Source: Dyella sp. C11
Lineage (GTDB): Bacteria; Pseudomonadota; Gammaproteobacteria; Xanthomonadales; Rhodanobacteraceae
DNA length: 64,000 nucleotides
Assembly (NCBI RefSeq): GCF_003121485.1
Contig: NZ_QAVX01000017.1
Span: 44,432-108,431 of the forward strand
Reading direction: 5' to 3'
Shown: piece after piece, positions 35,994-45,539 of the stretch
Position numbering within the stretch: the stretch's first letter is position 1
Layout: each line of letters begins with the position of its first letter
Notes under the pieces: model-generated
The model's input: only the letters and a program-made list of their open reading frames with translations
The model's database searches: none
Told to the model about the DNA's origin: nothing
Translations under genes and position numbers: made by a program

Positions 35994-36832
35994 GCCTCGT
36001 CCTGCAGGGTGGCCCGCGCATCGTTTCGTCGCAGGGCCGACAACATCGCCTTCCGTAGCGAAGGCCAAAACCCACCAGACGATGGGCGCGCAAAGCTCAA
36101 CGCGACATTGTCCCCTTTTGCGCCGCCACGTTCGACTGCCAGATGGATCGCCTCGCGCAACGCCCGCTGCTGGTCAGCGCGCTGGACGAAGCGCGCCAGC
36201 TCCGCTTCCTTCAACTGCGTCCACAGGCCATCGCTGCACAGCGCGAACGCGTCGCGGTGGTTCAACACGCCGCTGCCGTGCTCCACCACGGGCGCGTCGG
36301 GCCCGCCCAGCCCGCGCAGCAGCAGTTGCTGATCGTCGTGCGTCGACAGCTCGTCCGCCGTGATCTCGCCCAGCCGGTGCCTGGCCTGCGCCAGGCTGTG
36401 GTCTTCGGTGCATCCCAACAGGCGACGGCCGCGAAAGCGGTACAGACGGCTGTCGCCAACGTGAGCCCACGCGATGCGATGGTCCCTGACAAGAAAGGCG
36501 ACAATCGTCGAATGAGGCGCGCCACGGGCCACCTGTTGCTGGCGGCAACGAAGTTCGGCGTGGGCGGCCTGGCAGAGCGACTCCAGGAACAGCGAGGTCG
36601 GCTGCTCGCGCCACGTGCCCTGGTCCCACAGGCGCCGCGCCGAATCGATCACGCCCTGCGACGCAAGCTCGCCCGCGCCATCCCCGCCCATGCCGTCGGC
36701 GAGCACCAGCAGATAGCTCCCGGTCGCCGCGTCATGGAAACAGACCAGGTCATCCTGCTGCTCGGCACGGCCACCTCGCGCGCGGCCGGCGACAATGCCG
36801 GGAAGCGCATGGAATTCGATCGCGTTGTCCAC
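35990..36832 (-). CDS. PP2C-type serine/threonine phosphatase
   Basis: A 280-residue phosphatase from a GTG start at 36832 that has an AAGGGG site just upstream; ATG starts at 36883 and 36949 are possible. Metal-binding motifs are present: ADGMGGDGAGELAS, AWAHVGDSRLYRFRGRRL, EDHSLAQ and CSDGLWTQLKE, with a final GDNVALS containing the conserved aspartate. The usual N-terminal GxxRxxNEDA is replaced by GRARGGRAEQQDDL. It should dephosphorylate targets of the convergent kinase. It is the first gene of an operon with the LysM lipoprotein. Confidence 0.9.
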   Translation of the reverse strand: MDNAIEFHALPGIVAGRARGGRAEQQDDLVCFHDAATGSYLLVLADGMGGDGAGELASQGVIDSARRLWDQGTWREQPTSLFLESLCQAAHAELRCRQQQVARGAPHSTIVAFLVRDHRIAWAHVGDSRLYRFRGRRLLGCTEDHSLAQARHRLGEITADELSTHDDQQLLLRGLGGPDAPVVEHGSGVLNHRDAFALCSDGLWTQLKEAELARFVQRADQQRALREAIHLAVERGGAKGDNVALSFARPSSGGFWPSLRKAMLSALRRNDARATLQDEA

Positions 36833-37258
36833 CCCTGCCCCCTTGGAGACCGCCACGGCATCGTGTCTTTCCCGGATGCACATCGGCGCGTCGAGCCCCG
36901 TCCATGGGCACAGCGTACATCGCGTCACCTCTGCCGCAAGGCCATCCAAACCCTGGCCTGCATTGCGTCGATGCTTTCGTGATAGAGCTCACCGAAAGGC
37001 GTGGTTGGGCCGCCGAGGTCAATCAGTGGGAGTGAGTGTCGCGCTCAACTGAGGGATGACAGCTTCCGTCGTGCCTCGCGCCACCGCGAGCGCTCGGACT
37101 TGTCTACTTCACCCGCTACGCCAGTCCCATCGTAGAAATACTCAAGCGCGAACCGTATTGCTACGGTATTGGGCCTGCGGGCAGCAGGGGCATCATGAGG
37201 TTCCTGGTACCTGTCAGAAGGTACTTTCGTGCACGCGTCCTGCTCCGGGAGCATCACC
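36833..37258. other. Intergenic region between phosphatase and sulfatase genes
   Basis: A 426-bp gap holding the promoters of the divergent PP2C and sulfatase genes and repeat family B at 37012-37066. Open frames across it look random in composition. Confidence 0.4.
37012..37066 (+). repeat. Repeat family B, copy 2
   Basis: Begins GCCGAGGTCAATCAGTGGGA and contains GTGTCGCGCTC as in copy 1 at 31077. CAGT/ACTG and TGAG/CTCA arms can pair. Confidence 0.7.
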
Positions 37259-39696
37259 ATGTTCCGTCAACAGGTGTTTCTGTCCTTCTTGATCGTGGCA
37301 CTCGTCTGGTCAGTCGCTGCCTTCAGTCAGACCGCGAAAGATGCCTCCGCATCAAGTTCCGCTGCTGGCACTCAACTCCCTCTTTCGCCGGCTGGCTTCA
37401 AGGGAACCATTGGCACGACCTACAAGGATTCCAAGTCCGACTTTCCGCAACCGATCGCCCCGCCGAAGGGCGCGCCCAACGTACTCATCATCCTCATCGA
37501 TGATCTCGGTTACGCGGGAACCAGCACCTACGGCGGCATCATTCCGACGCCAAACATCGACAAGCTGGCACACGAAGGGCTGATCTATACCGAGATGCAC
37601 AACACGGCGCTTTGCTCGCCCACGCGCGCTGCGCTGCTCAGTGGCAGGAACCACCATGACGTGGGCATGGCCAGCATCACCGAGGGCGCAACGGGCTTTC
37701 CGGGCTACAACAGCATCTGGGGAGAAGATGCCGCGTCGATCGGCCAGGTTCTCAAGTACCACGGGTACAGCACCGCCGCCTTTGGCAAATGGCACGACAC
37801 CCCTGACTGGGAGACCAGTTCTGCTGGTCCTTTCGACCGCTGGCCGACAGGCAAGGGCTTTGATTTTTTCTATGGCTTCCAGGGTGGCGAAACGAGCCAG
37901 TATTACCCGCAGCTCTACCAGAACACGGTGCCCGTTGAGCCGAACAAAACCCCCGAGCAGGGCTATACGCTCAATGAAGATCTCGCCGATCACGCCATTG
38001 CGTGGCTTCGCCAACAACAGTCGGTGGCTCCGTCCAAACCCTGGTTTGTCTACTACGCACCCGGCGCAATGCATGCGCCGCATCATGTCCCTGAATCGTA
38101 CATTGCCCGCTTCAAGGGCAAGTTCGACATGGGCTGGGACAAGTATCGCGAGATAGCCTTCGAGAACCAGAAGAAGCTCGGCGTGGTTCCGGCGAATGCC
38201 AAGCTCACTCCTCGCCCGGCGGAGCTTCCGGCCTGGGATTCGCTCAACGCTGATCAGAAACGGTTGTACGAACGACAGATGGAAGTTTTCGCGGGCTTCA
38301 TGGCGCGCAGACCGACGAGCAGGTCGGGCGCGTATTGGACGCCGTAGCCCACAGCCCCAACGCCAACAACACACTCGTCATCGTGGCGCTGGGCGACAAC
38401 GGCGCGAGCGCGGAGGGAGGCCTGGACGGCACCATCAACAACATGGGCACGCAGAACGGCTTCCCCGATAACGTTGCCAGCATGCTCAAGGTCATCGACG
38501 AGATCGGCGGACCCAAGCACGAGAACCATTTTTCCGTGGGTTGGGCATGGGCGGTGGATACGCCGTTTCAATGGACCAAACAGGTTGCCTCGCACTTCGG
38601 AGGAACACGTAGCGGGTTCCTGATCAGCTGGCCGGAAAAAATAGCAGCGCACGGCGAAGTGCGTTCGCAATGGCACCACATGGTGGACGTGGCGCCGACG
38701 GTGTACGAGGCGGTGGGTATTCCGGCACCTGCGTATGTCAACGGCATCAAGCAGCAACCACTATCCGGCGTGAGCATGCTTTATACGTTCAACGACAAGA
38801 ACGCGCCGAGCCGCCATCACACTCAATATTTCGAAATCATGGGTAACCGCGCGATATACCACGATGGCTGGATCGCCTCTGCACGCCACGGCATTCCTTG
38901 GGTTCTCGTGGGAAGAAAGGGAGACTTCGAAAACGACAAGTGGGAGCTCTACAACCTCAATGACGACTTCAGCCAGGCAGACGACCTGGCCGCGAGGAAT
39001 CCAGCCAAACTAAAAGAGATGCAGGCGCTGTTCGAAAGCGAAGCCAAGAAGAACCATGTGTACCCCATGGACGATCGCTTCTCCGAGCGAGGCAATGTGC
39101 CCGACCGGCCCAGCCTCACGCAGGGACGCTCGGAAATGACGTTCTATCCAGGGTCGGTGCGTATTCCGGAAGGTAGCGCCCCCAACGTAAAGGCGCGAAC
39201 GCATAGCATCACGGCGGTGTTCAGCATGCCCGACAAGGGCGCACAAGGCGTGATCGTGGCCGCGGGTGGCAGCGCGGGATACACCTTGTTCGTCAAGAAC
39301 AATCACTTGGTTTACGAAAACAATTTCTTCGGTCGCGAGCGTGACGTCATCACATCAAAAGACCCGTTACCCAAGGGCACGGTAACCGCCATCTTTGAGT
39401 ACACCCAGGAAGACAAGACCATTGGCGGAGGCGGAACGGGCCGTCTTGTGGTCAATGGAAAGGAAGAGGGGAAGATGAAGTTCAACCACGTGGTGCCCTA
39501 CCGCTACGGCGCCACTGAAACCTTCGACATCGGTGAAGACACCGGTGAAGCCGTGTCCACGCAATACGAAGGGCCCTTCCCGTTCACCGGTCAGCTGGAT
39601 CACGTCACCTTCAAGATCCAACCTTCTCAAGCGACGGCGGAGCAACAGGAAAAGGCCCGCCAGATGGAGCTGCAAATTGAGATGGCCACCGAATAG
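37259..39696 (+). pseudogene. Arylsulfatase gene broken by a frameshift
   Basis: Two overlapping frames together encode one sulfatase of about 810 residues. The first part (37259-38347) has the signal peptide MFRQQVFLSFLIVALVWSVA, the metal aspartates in LIILIDDLGYAGT and the formylglycine site CSPTRAALLSGR. The second part, in another frame and ending at 39696, continues with QTDEQVGRVLDAV, VIVALGDNGASAEGG and a C-terminal beta domain. Reading jumps frame at GCGCGC (38303-38308), consistent with a 2-bp insertion in a GC dinucleotide run; with GCGC the frame is open. As written, the second half lacks its own good start, so it is probably inactive unless there is a sequencing error. Confidence 0.85.
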
Positions 39697-39738
39697 GAAG
39701 CGTAGATCATGTTTCGCCTTTGAGACCGACTACACCAA

Positions 39739-39763
39739 GTCCGCCTCGGATCGAAAAGCGACT
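39739..39763 (+). repeat. Hairpin repeat, family A (degenerate)
   Basis: GTCCGCCTCGGATCGAAAAG then CGACTT; matches the family in order, with an imperfect right arm. Confidence 0.4.
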
Positions 39764-39890
39764 TCAGGCAAGATGGATCCTGATTATGGGCCACCGATCG
39801 TCTGATCAATGACCGATCGCATAGAGACTTTTAGCGTGTCCACCAGTTTTCCAGGAAAGCCGCCCGTTTGAGGCCAAAGAGCCCTTACCC

Positions 39891-39926
39891 TGCGCCGCCT
39901 CGCCCGAACTTGGGCGAGACGGCGCA
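39891..39926. terminator. Bidirectional terminator
   Basis: A 15-bp stem with one mismatch: TGCGCCG and CTCGCCC pair with GGGCGAG and CGGCGCA around the loop GAACTT. It lies before the convergent gene at 39932. Confidence 0.8.
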
Positions 39927-39931
39927 GCACA

Positions 39932-40900
39932 TCATTTATGGTCGAACTGCGCCGTCGAATCGATCCATACGGTTCCCGTGTAACCGGATATTTCGCCGAA
40001 GGCAAAATACGTAAGCGGACTCCAATTCAATTTCCTGCCGTATCGGTGACATACAAACCCGCCGGTGTCATCCACCACTGCTGAACCGAGCTGGCCCGAT
40101 TCGTAGTAGTTGCCGTTGAAGAAGACCAGAGCTTCATCCCCAGGAATGAAACCCGTACCCGTGACAACCTCGTCGTAAAGCCAATCGTTAGCGTGCACGA
40201 CCCATGTCACTTCGATCGTCGGCACCCTCAGTGCAGGTTTGCTGACCGGCCACCCTCCCGGCTCCAATTTCGTCGATGGTCCCGTACGGGAGCCAGTAAA
40301 TCCGATTTGCTGCTGCGTGTTCCTGTCGGTCAAGGTGCCAGTCATCGCGGTGCCGTAGGGATCGCATGAGCATTGGTATTCGCCTTCCGTCCCGTTGGTC
40401 CATTGAACCACGAAGCAAAAATTGTCAAACCACCGCGGATACGTGGTTACGCCATTGCTTGAATCAATGCAGGCGGCGACGGATTCATTGCCTTCGATCC
40501 CCGCCTTGTGCGATCCGGTAATGCGGGCGGCGGGCGTTAAAACGTAGAAGCCACCGTCGGGGCGAACGACAAAATTGAACCAGCTGTCCCAGCCATTGGC
40601 TTGTTCGAAGTGCCACGCGCCAGCCACCGGCGAATAAGGTCCTGTATAGCCCGAAGCGTCCATGACTGGCTTACTGTAGAACCGTGGATGCGCAAACCAC
40701 CACTCGACGTGTGTAAAGTCGAATTGCTCTTGCGCGGACTCCGTGCCTCGTCCGCGCACCATCAGTGCGGCGAGTGAATCACCCTCCCCTATCGCCCCTA
40801 TCTTCAGTAAATGACGACGCAATTGATCGTCAACAAAGGCAGGGCCGTTTTCCGTTATCAGGTTTCGCATCGTCATGCTCACGTTTGCGGAATCGCTCAT
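39932..40900 (-). CDS. Protein of unknown function, about 320 residues
   Basis: A 322-residue protein starting at ATG 40900 (MSDSANVSMTMRNLITENGP) behind a GGAGG site, with no signal peptide. The middle and C-terminus are beta-rich with many aromatic residues: FDFTHVEWWFAHPRFYSKPV, FYVLTPAARITGSHKAGIEG, FCFVVQWTNGTEGEYQC, VVTGTGFIPGDEALVFFNGN and WSPLTYFAFGEISGYTGTVW. The pattern suggests repeated Ig-like beta domains, but I cannot assign a family. It is separated from neighbours by a terminator and a remnant-containing gap. Confidence 0.65.
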   Translation of the reverse strand: MSDSANVSMTMRNLITENGPAFVDDQLRRHLLKIGAIGEGDSLAALMVRGRGTESAQEQFDFTHVEWWFAHPRFYSKPVMDASGYTGPYSPVAGAWHFEQANGWDSWFNFVVRPDGGFYVLTPAARITGSHKAGIEGNESVAACIDSSNGVTTYPRWFDNFCFVVQWTNGTEGEYQCSCDPYGTAMTGTLTDRNTQQQIGFTGSRTGPSTKLEPGGWPVSKPALRVPTIEVTWVVHANDWLYDEVVTGTGFIPGDEALVFFNGNYYESGQLGSAVVDDTGGFVCHRYGRKLNWSPLTYFAFGEISGYTGTVWIDSTAQFDHK

Positions 40901-41112
40901 TGGAACATCCTCCAAACCAGTGAGAACCCAATGCCTGGGCACAGATCACCCAAGCGTCTGCCTCCGCGCGGCGGCACGCTTTGTCGATTTCGATAGGCGC
41001 AGCGCTCAATGCGGCGCGAACGGCATCAACCGTGATAACTCATTTCTTGCGATGAAACGTTATAGCTTGCGATCTATTGCTGCGCAGATCGAAAGATCTA
41101 TCCCTCTTCAGC

Positions 41113-41182
41113 GCAGTATTCCGCATGCGTCTTCTTCAAAGATGACAGCGGAAACCTGATCAAGCTGATGGCTGTGGGATAA
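41113..41182 (+). pseudogene. C-terminal remnant of a VOC/glyoxalase-family gene
   Basis: One frame reads SAQYSACVFFKDDSGNLIKL before a TAA at 41180-41182, which closely resembles the C-terminal end of VOC proteins (FxDPDGNxIEL). The upstream part of this 338-bp gap (40901-41238) does not continue the domain, so only a fragment remains. Confidence 0.4.
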
Positions 41183-41238
41183 AACACAGCGATTAGGTCG
41201 AACTAACGCGGAGGGTTCATCTGTTACGTCCCGCCAGC

Positions 41239-42699
41239 TCACTTCCCCGGGCGATAAGGATCAGGCGTTCCCATCGGTATCGGCGGGTACTTCTTCAAGC
41301 TCGCTTGCCACTCCGCGATGATCTTGCCCATGGGCGCCGCGACCCACGTGTTCTTGACCGCCACGTTGCGCTCCTCCTTGAGATCGGCGAGCAAGTTGAA
41401 GATGCGCGGCTCGGCGAGAACCTCCGGCGCGTCGTACATGTTCACTTGCCAGATGAAGTGCATCTTCCAGTTGCGCCACTTCACCGCATAGAGCTTGTCG
41501 GCGACATACACGGGGAACCCGTCGCGAGTTGAGTTTTCCTGTTTGCCGAGGAAGAAAGGCATCTGGTCGACGCCGTCGATGGGGCGATCCTTGGGAACCT
41601 CGGCGCCGGCCACGTGAGCCAACGTGGGGAACATGTCGACGACGTGCACGATCTCGTTGCTTACGCGCCCCGCAGGAATGTGCCCTGGCCAGCGGATGAT
41701 GAAGGGCGCACGCAACGACGCCTCCATCGCGGTGAAGTACGTGCCGCGCCATGGGCCGCTGTCGCCTTCCCACGGGTCGGTGCCTTCGGGGCCGTTGTCG
41801 CTGGCAAACACCACGATGGTGTTGTTTGCGATGCCGGCGTCCTTGATCGCATCCAGGATCTGCCCCGTGCGGTAATCCATTTCGGCGAGCACATCGGCCC
41901 AATCGCCATTGCCGGTCTTTCCCACGAAGTCGGGTCCCGGCAGCGTGGGCATATGCACCATCGATGAGGACACATACGCGTAGAACGGTTTGCCGACCGC
42001 GGCGTTTCGCTGGATGAAGGCGATGGCACGCTTGGTGATCTCCGCCTCCATGGTCCGTCGCGTTTCCATGGTGAGCTGCGCTACCTGCTTCGCGTTTTCA
42101 CCCTTGTGCGCTTCATAGATCGGTTCCAGTGGCGCAATCGACGGGTCCCAGCCTTGCTTGCTTCCCACGGCCGGCGTGAGCCCGCCGCTTTCCGTTTGTG
42201 CGGACCACATGGCCTCGTCATACGTGCGTGGAATGCCAAACCATTCGTCGAAGCCCCGGCGATGCGGCAATCGCCCTTCCTCGCTACCCAGATGCCACTT
42301 GCCCCACATGCCCGTGGCGTAACCCTGGCGGGAAAGCACCTGCGGCATGGTGATTTCCCATTGCGTCAGGCCGTCAGCTTGTCCCCCCATCGGTACGGCG
42401 TACGTACCCGAGCGATAGGAGAAGCGGCCCGTCATCAGCGCGGAGCGCGTCGGCGTGCATTGCGCTTCCACGTTGAAGTTCGTGAGTCGCAAACCTTCTG
42501 CCGCGAGTTGGTCGATACGTGGCGTGGGCGCGCCGCGCAGCACGCCGCCACCATAAACACCCAGTTCGCCGTAGCCCAGGTTGTCGACCAGGATGAAGAC
42601 GATGCTCGGCTTCTCGCGACTTGCCTGTGCTGCCGCATTCACATACAACAGCGACAACACCGCAAACACCATAGCGCATATCAGCGATCTGACTTTCAT
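41239..42699 (-). CDS. Exported arylsulfatase
   Basis: A 486-residue sulfatase releasing sulphate from organic esters in the periplasm. The signal peptide is MKVRSLICAMVFAVLSLLYV with cleavage near NAAA. Metal and active-site features: SIVFILVDNLGYGELG, the formylglycine motif CTPTRSALMTGR (Cys is modified), WGKWHLGS, and VVFASDNGPEG with the second metal Asp-Asn pair. It differs from the broken copy at 37259 in length and sequence, so it is not a recent duplicate. The SphA-like outer-membrane gene lies 23 bp upstream on the same strand, giving an operon. Confidence 0.93.
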   Translation of the reverse strand: MKVRSLICAMVFAVLSLLYVNAAAQASREKPSIVFILVDNLGYGELGVYGGGVLRGAPTPRIDQLAAEGLRLTNFNVEAQCTPTRSALMTGRFSYRSGTYAVPMGGQADGLTQWEITMPQVLSRQGYATGMWGKWHLGSEEGRLPHRRGFDEWFGIPRTYDEAMWSAQTESGGLTPAVGSKQGWDPSIAPLEPIYEAHKGENAKQVAQLTMETRRTMEAEITKRAIAFIQRNAAVGKPFYAYVSSSMVHMPTLPGPDFVGKTGNGDWADVLAEMDYRTGQILDAIKDAGIANNTIVVFASDNGPEGTDPWEGDSGPWRGTYFTAMEASLRAPFIIRWPGHIPAGRVSNEIVHVVDMFPTLAHVAGAEVPKDRPIDGVDQMPFFLGKQENSTRDGFPVYVADKLYAVKWRNWKMHFIWQVNMYDAPEVLAEPRIFNLLADLKEERNVAVKNTWVAAPMGKIIAEWQASLKKYPPIPMGTPDPYRPGK

Positions 42700-42722
42700 G
42701 CGGCCTCACTCCTGCACAAGCG

Positions 42723-43667
42723 CTACATCGGAATATTGACCACCAGCACCAGCGGATCGCCCTTCACGCGATTGGTGACATCAAACTCTTTCATCCAGCG
42801 AAGGTTGAAGCTCAGCGTCTTGTCCTTGTCCCACGTCTTGGCGTACTCGATGGCCGGACCCACGGCGAGCGCATGACCCTTGAAGCCGTTGAGCAACCTG
42901 GCGGTGGGGCCGCTGTCGTCCTGCAGCTGATAGATCCAGCCACCATCGACGCCGAAACCCCAGCCATTCGGGAGACGTTTCATCACCAGCGCATCCAGCC
43001 GGAACACCGAGCCGTTCTGGTAGTCGGTCGCGTTATTCCTGGAATAGATATCGATACCCGCGAGCGCGCTGAACTCGAACGTGCCCTGCTGAAACAGATG
43101 CGTGTAGCCCACGGCTGGCGACGTCGTCCAGACATTGAGGCCGTCGTTCGCCAGCTTGCCTTTTTGGAAATCGGCCGTGGGCGCGTACACATAAACGCCG
43201 AAGGACCAATGCTCGACCTCGCTTACGTGGTAGCTCGCGATCACCGGCGCGAAATACAGGTCATACAGCGCCGAAGAGCTATCGGTCGTTCGCACGGCTC
43301 GTCCGGCGAACGCTACATCGGCAGTGGCATCGGTCGTCATGTAGGGCAGCGTAAACATCGACGCGAAGTTCCAGCGCCCCTGCCCCGTGTTCCACACGTA
43401 GATAAGCGCCGCCGCGTAAAGGTTGGCCGTGGCCTTGGTATCCACCGCCAGCAAGCCACCCACGGGCGCCTGCCTGGCGCCACCGACAGTGCCTGAGTAG
43501 TAGACATAACTCAGTGATACCTGAAGCCCTGGCGACGGCGGAACAATGCCAACGTAGGAAGTGATTTGCGCGCCGGTAATGGAGCGCCCAAGCGCGCCTT
43601 CGGTTGCCGACACCCATGTTGGCTGTGACAGCGCGAAGATCATGGCCAGCTTCAATAACCAGCGCAT
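42723..43667 (-). CDS. SphA/MetA-like outer-membrane beta-barrel protein
   Basis: A 314-residue outer-membrane protein. The signal peptide ends at SA-TEGALGRS. The start GALGRSITGAQITSYVGIVP and repeated amphipathic strands (LQVSLSYVYYSG, WSFGVYVYAPT, TFEFSALAGIDIYS, ALAVGPAIEYAKTWD) match the phenol-degradation MetA/SphA (COG4313) family, thought to take up or sense hydrophobic substrates. It is the first gene of an operon with the arylsulfatase and is divergent from the DUF1254 genes, with a matching 10-bp box upstream of each. Confidence 0.85.
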   Translation of the reverse strand: MRWLLKLAMIFALSQPTWVSATEGALGRSITGAQITSYVGIVPPSPGLQVSLSYVYYSGTVGGARQAPVGGLLAVDTKATANLYAAALIYVWNTGQGRWNFASMFTLPYMTTDATADVAFAGRAVRTTDSSSALYDLYFAPVIASYHVSEVEHWSFGVYVYAPTADFQKGKLANDGLNVWTTSPAVGYTHLFQQGTFEFSALAGIDIYSRNNATDYQNGSVFRLDALVMKRLPNGWGFGVDGGWIYQLQDDSGPTARLLNGFKGHALAVGPAIEYAKTWDKDKTLSFNLRWMKEFDVTNRVKGDPLVLVVNIPM

Positions 43668-43757
43668 AGAGCATCCGGTGAGCGAGTGGACCCGACCCCG
43701 TCTACCGTCTGCCCGGCCAAGCCGAGCTTCAAGCGTAAATGCACGGCCATATGACGA

Positions 43758-43767
43758 GTAAAACTAC
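43758..43767 (-). promoter_or_regulatory. GTAGTTTTAC box upstream of the SphA-like gene
   Basis: Reads GTAGTTTTAC on the minus strand, with its 3' end 90 bp from the SphA-like start. An identical box faces the other way at 43883. The shared, symmetrically placed site suggests one activator for both operons. Confidence 0.55.
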
Positions 43768-43882
43768 GTAGCGGGCACCCACGCCACGAACACGGGTTGA
43801 ACCGAGCAAGCTATATGCAGCCGTTTGCCGTCTCGGCCACCAGCCAGCGCCTCATCTGATTTCGCGAAAGCGCAAGGCATAG

Positions 43883-43892
43883 GTAGTTTTAC
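43883..43892 (+). promoter_or_regulatory. GTAGTTTTAC box upstream of the DUF1254 operon
   Basis: GTAGTTTTAC on the plus strand, 3' end 89 bp from the first DUF1254 start. It is the mate of the box at 43758. The 314-bp divergent gap contains nothing else I can support. Confidence 0.55.
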
Positions 43893-43981
43893 GCAAGCCT
43901 TTGTTCGTACTTTACGGACGCGAAAAATCCTATATGCGTGATTTGATAAGCAGACCTTCCTTGCCATTGGGGGCTTCTGCC

Positions 43982-45463
43982 ATGCGTCATGCGAATGCTC
44001 GCCACGCCGTTGTCCTTACCTTGCTGGCCACCTCTTTAGGAGCGCTTTCAGTAGGCGCTATCGCTGCAGCCACCACGCCGCCGCAAGCCCCAGCGCAAAG
44101 CCCCATTCCAGGCCCGGTAGCCAACACGCGCATGACCGAGTCCTACGTGCGCATGGTGACGCGTGACACCTTCTTTTGGGCGTGGCCGATGATCAACGTC
44201 TACAGCCGCCGCGTGGTCTTTTCACAGCTCAAGGAACCGGGATTGCTGGGAGGCACGGTGCCTGTGGCGCCACCCAATCATCTGAGCATGTTGCACAGCT
44301 ACGTCGACCCTGCCGAACGCGCTGTGGCATGCCCCAATCAGGATGTGGGCTACGGCATCGCGTTGCTTTCGTTGGACGTCGAACCTGTCGTTGTGCAGGT
44401 GCCTGATTTTGGCGACCGATTCTGGGTCTATCAGGTGGTGGATACGCGCACCGACAGCTTTGCCGACCTCGGCAAGATGTATGGCACCAAGCCCGGCTTC
44501 TACCTGCTTGCCGGCCCCAACTGGAATGGCACAGTGCCCAAGGGCATCTCCGGCGTATTCCGCGCCAAGACCAACACGGGCGTGGTGATACCGCGCGTGT
44601 TCATGGATGACACGCCGGAAGACCTGAAGGCGGTGCAGCACTTCGTCAATCAGATCGACGTCTATCCGTTATCCAAGTTTGACGGCAAGGCCACGCAACA
44701 CGACTGGACAAAGAGCCCCACCATTCCCGCGCCGACGCAGGGCGGCGGTGAAACCAAGTGGGTTGATCCGGCCAAGTTTGTTGACGAGCTTCCCGTTGTG
44801 CTCAAGGACACACCCCCCATGCCGGGCGAAGAAGTGCGGTATCAGCAGATCCAGTCCGTGCTGGACGCGGCAGCCAAGGACCCGAAGCTGAAGGCCGCCA
44901 TGCTCGATGAAGCCAAGAAGGCTGACGCAGAGGTCGTCACCCCACTCTTGCAGTTCCGCAATTACGGCATTCCCCTGCCCGCCAACTGGACCACCCAGAA
45001 CAACGGCGCAGCCTTCGGCACGGATTACTTCACGCGCACGGCCGTGGCGCGCTCCAACATCTTCGTCAACAAGCCGAACGAAACGAAGTACTTCTATCAG
45101 GACCTGGACGAAGCCGGCGGCCGCCTCAACGGCAAGACCAACTACACGGTCACCTTCACCAAGGACGAGATGCCGCCGGTCAACGGCTTCTGGTCGCTCA
45201 CGCTTTACAACGACACGCACTTCTTCGAGCCCAACGCGATCAAACGCTACTCGGTGGGCACCAAGAACAAGGATTTAAAGCTCAACGCCGATGGTTCGCT
45301 CACCATTTACGTACAGAGCACACCTCCTCCGGGAGAGAAGCGCGCGAACTGGTTGCCGTCGCCGAAGGGTGATTTCTCGCTCTACGTGCGTGCTTACTGG
45401 CCCAAGGAAGCGGTGACCAGCGGACAGTGGACGCCGCCGCCTGTCGTTAAGGCGAAGGGATAA
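43982..45463 (+). CDS. Exported DUF1254/DUF1214 protein, copy 1
   Basis: A 493-residue secreted protein. The signal peptide is at MRHANARHAVVLTLLATSLG. The DUF1254 domain (about residues 50-200) has YVRMVTRDTFFWAWPMINVY, VACPNQDVGYGIALLSLDVE and VVQVPDFGDRFWVYQVVDTR. The DUF1214 C-terminus has NGFWSLTLYNDTHFFEPNAI and SLTIYVQSTPP. The biochemical function of this family is unknown. ATG 43982 was chosen over in-frame starts at 43901 and 43934 because it begins the signal peptide. It is the first of three tandem paralogues. Confidence 0.9.
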   Translation: MRHANARHAVVLTLLATSLGALSVGAIAAATTPPQAPAQSPIPGPVANTRMTESYVRMVTRDTFFWAWPMINVYSRRVVFSQLKEPGLLGGTVPVAPPNHLSMLHSYVDPAERAVACPNQDVGYGIALLSLDVEPVVVQVPDFGDRFWVYQVVDTRTDSFADLGKMYGTKPGFYLLAGPNWNGTVPKGISGVFRAKTNTGVVIPRVFMDDTPEDLKAVQHFVNQIDVYPLSKFDGKATQHDWTKSPTIPAPTQGGGETKWVDPAKFVDELPVVLKDTPPMPGEEVRYQQIQSVLDAAAKDPKLKAAMLDEAKKADAEVVTPLLQFRNYGIPLPANWTTQNNGAAFGTDYFTRTAVARSNIFVNKPNETKYFYQDLDEAGGRLNGKTNYTVTFTKDEMPPVNGFWSLTLYNDTHFFEPNAIKRYSVGTKNKDLKLNADGSLTIYVQSTPPPGEKRANWLPSPKGDFSLYVRAYWPKEAVTSGQWTPPPVVKAKG

Positions 45464-45539
45464 CGATTCGCTCTCGCCCGATTTGGTCTCTCGGATACCA
45501 AAAGCTCCCTCATTGTCGCCACCGCAAAGGGGCATACCC

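Noticed and set aside
37045..37260. 71-residue minus-strand frame before the sulfatase gene
   Set aside because: Its C-terminal end is encoded by repeat family B and there is no family match.
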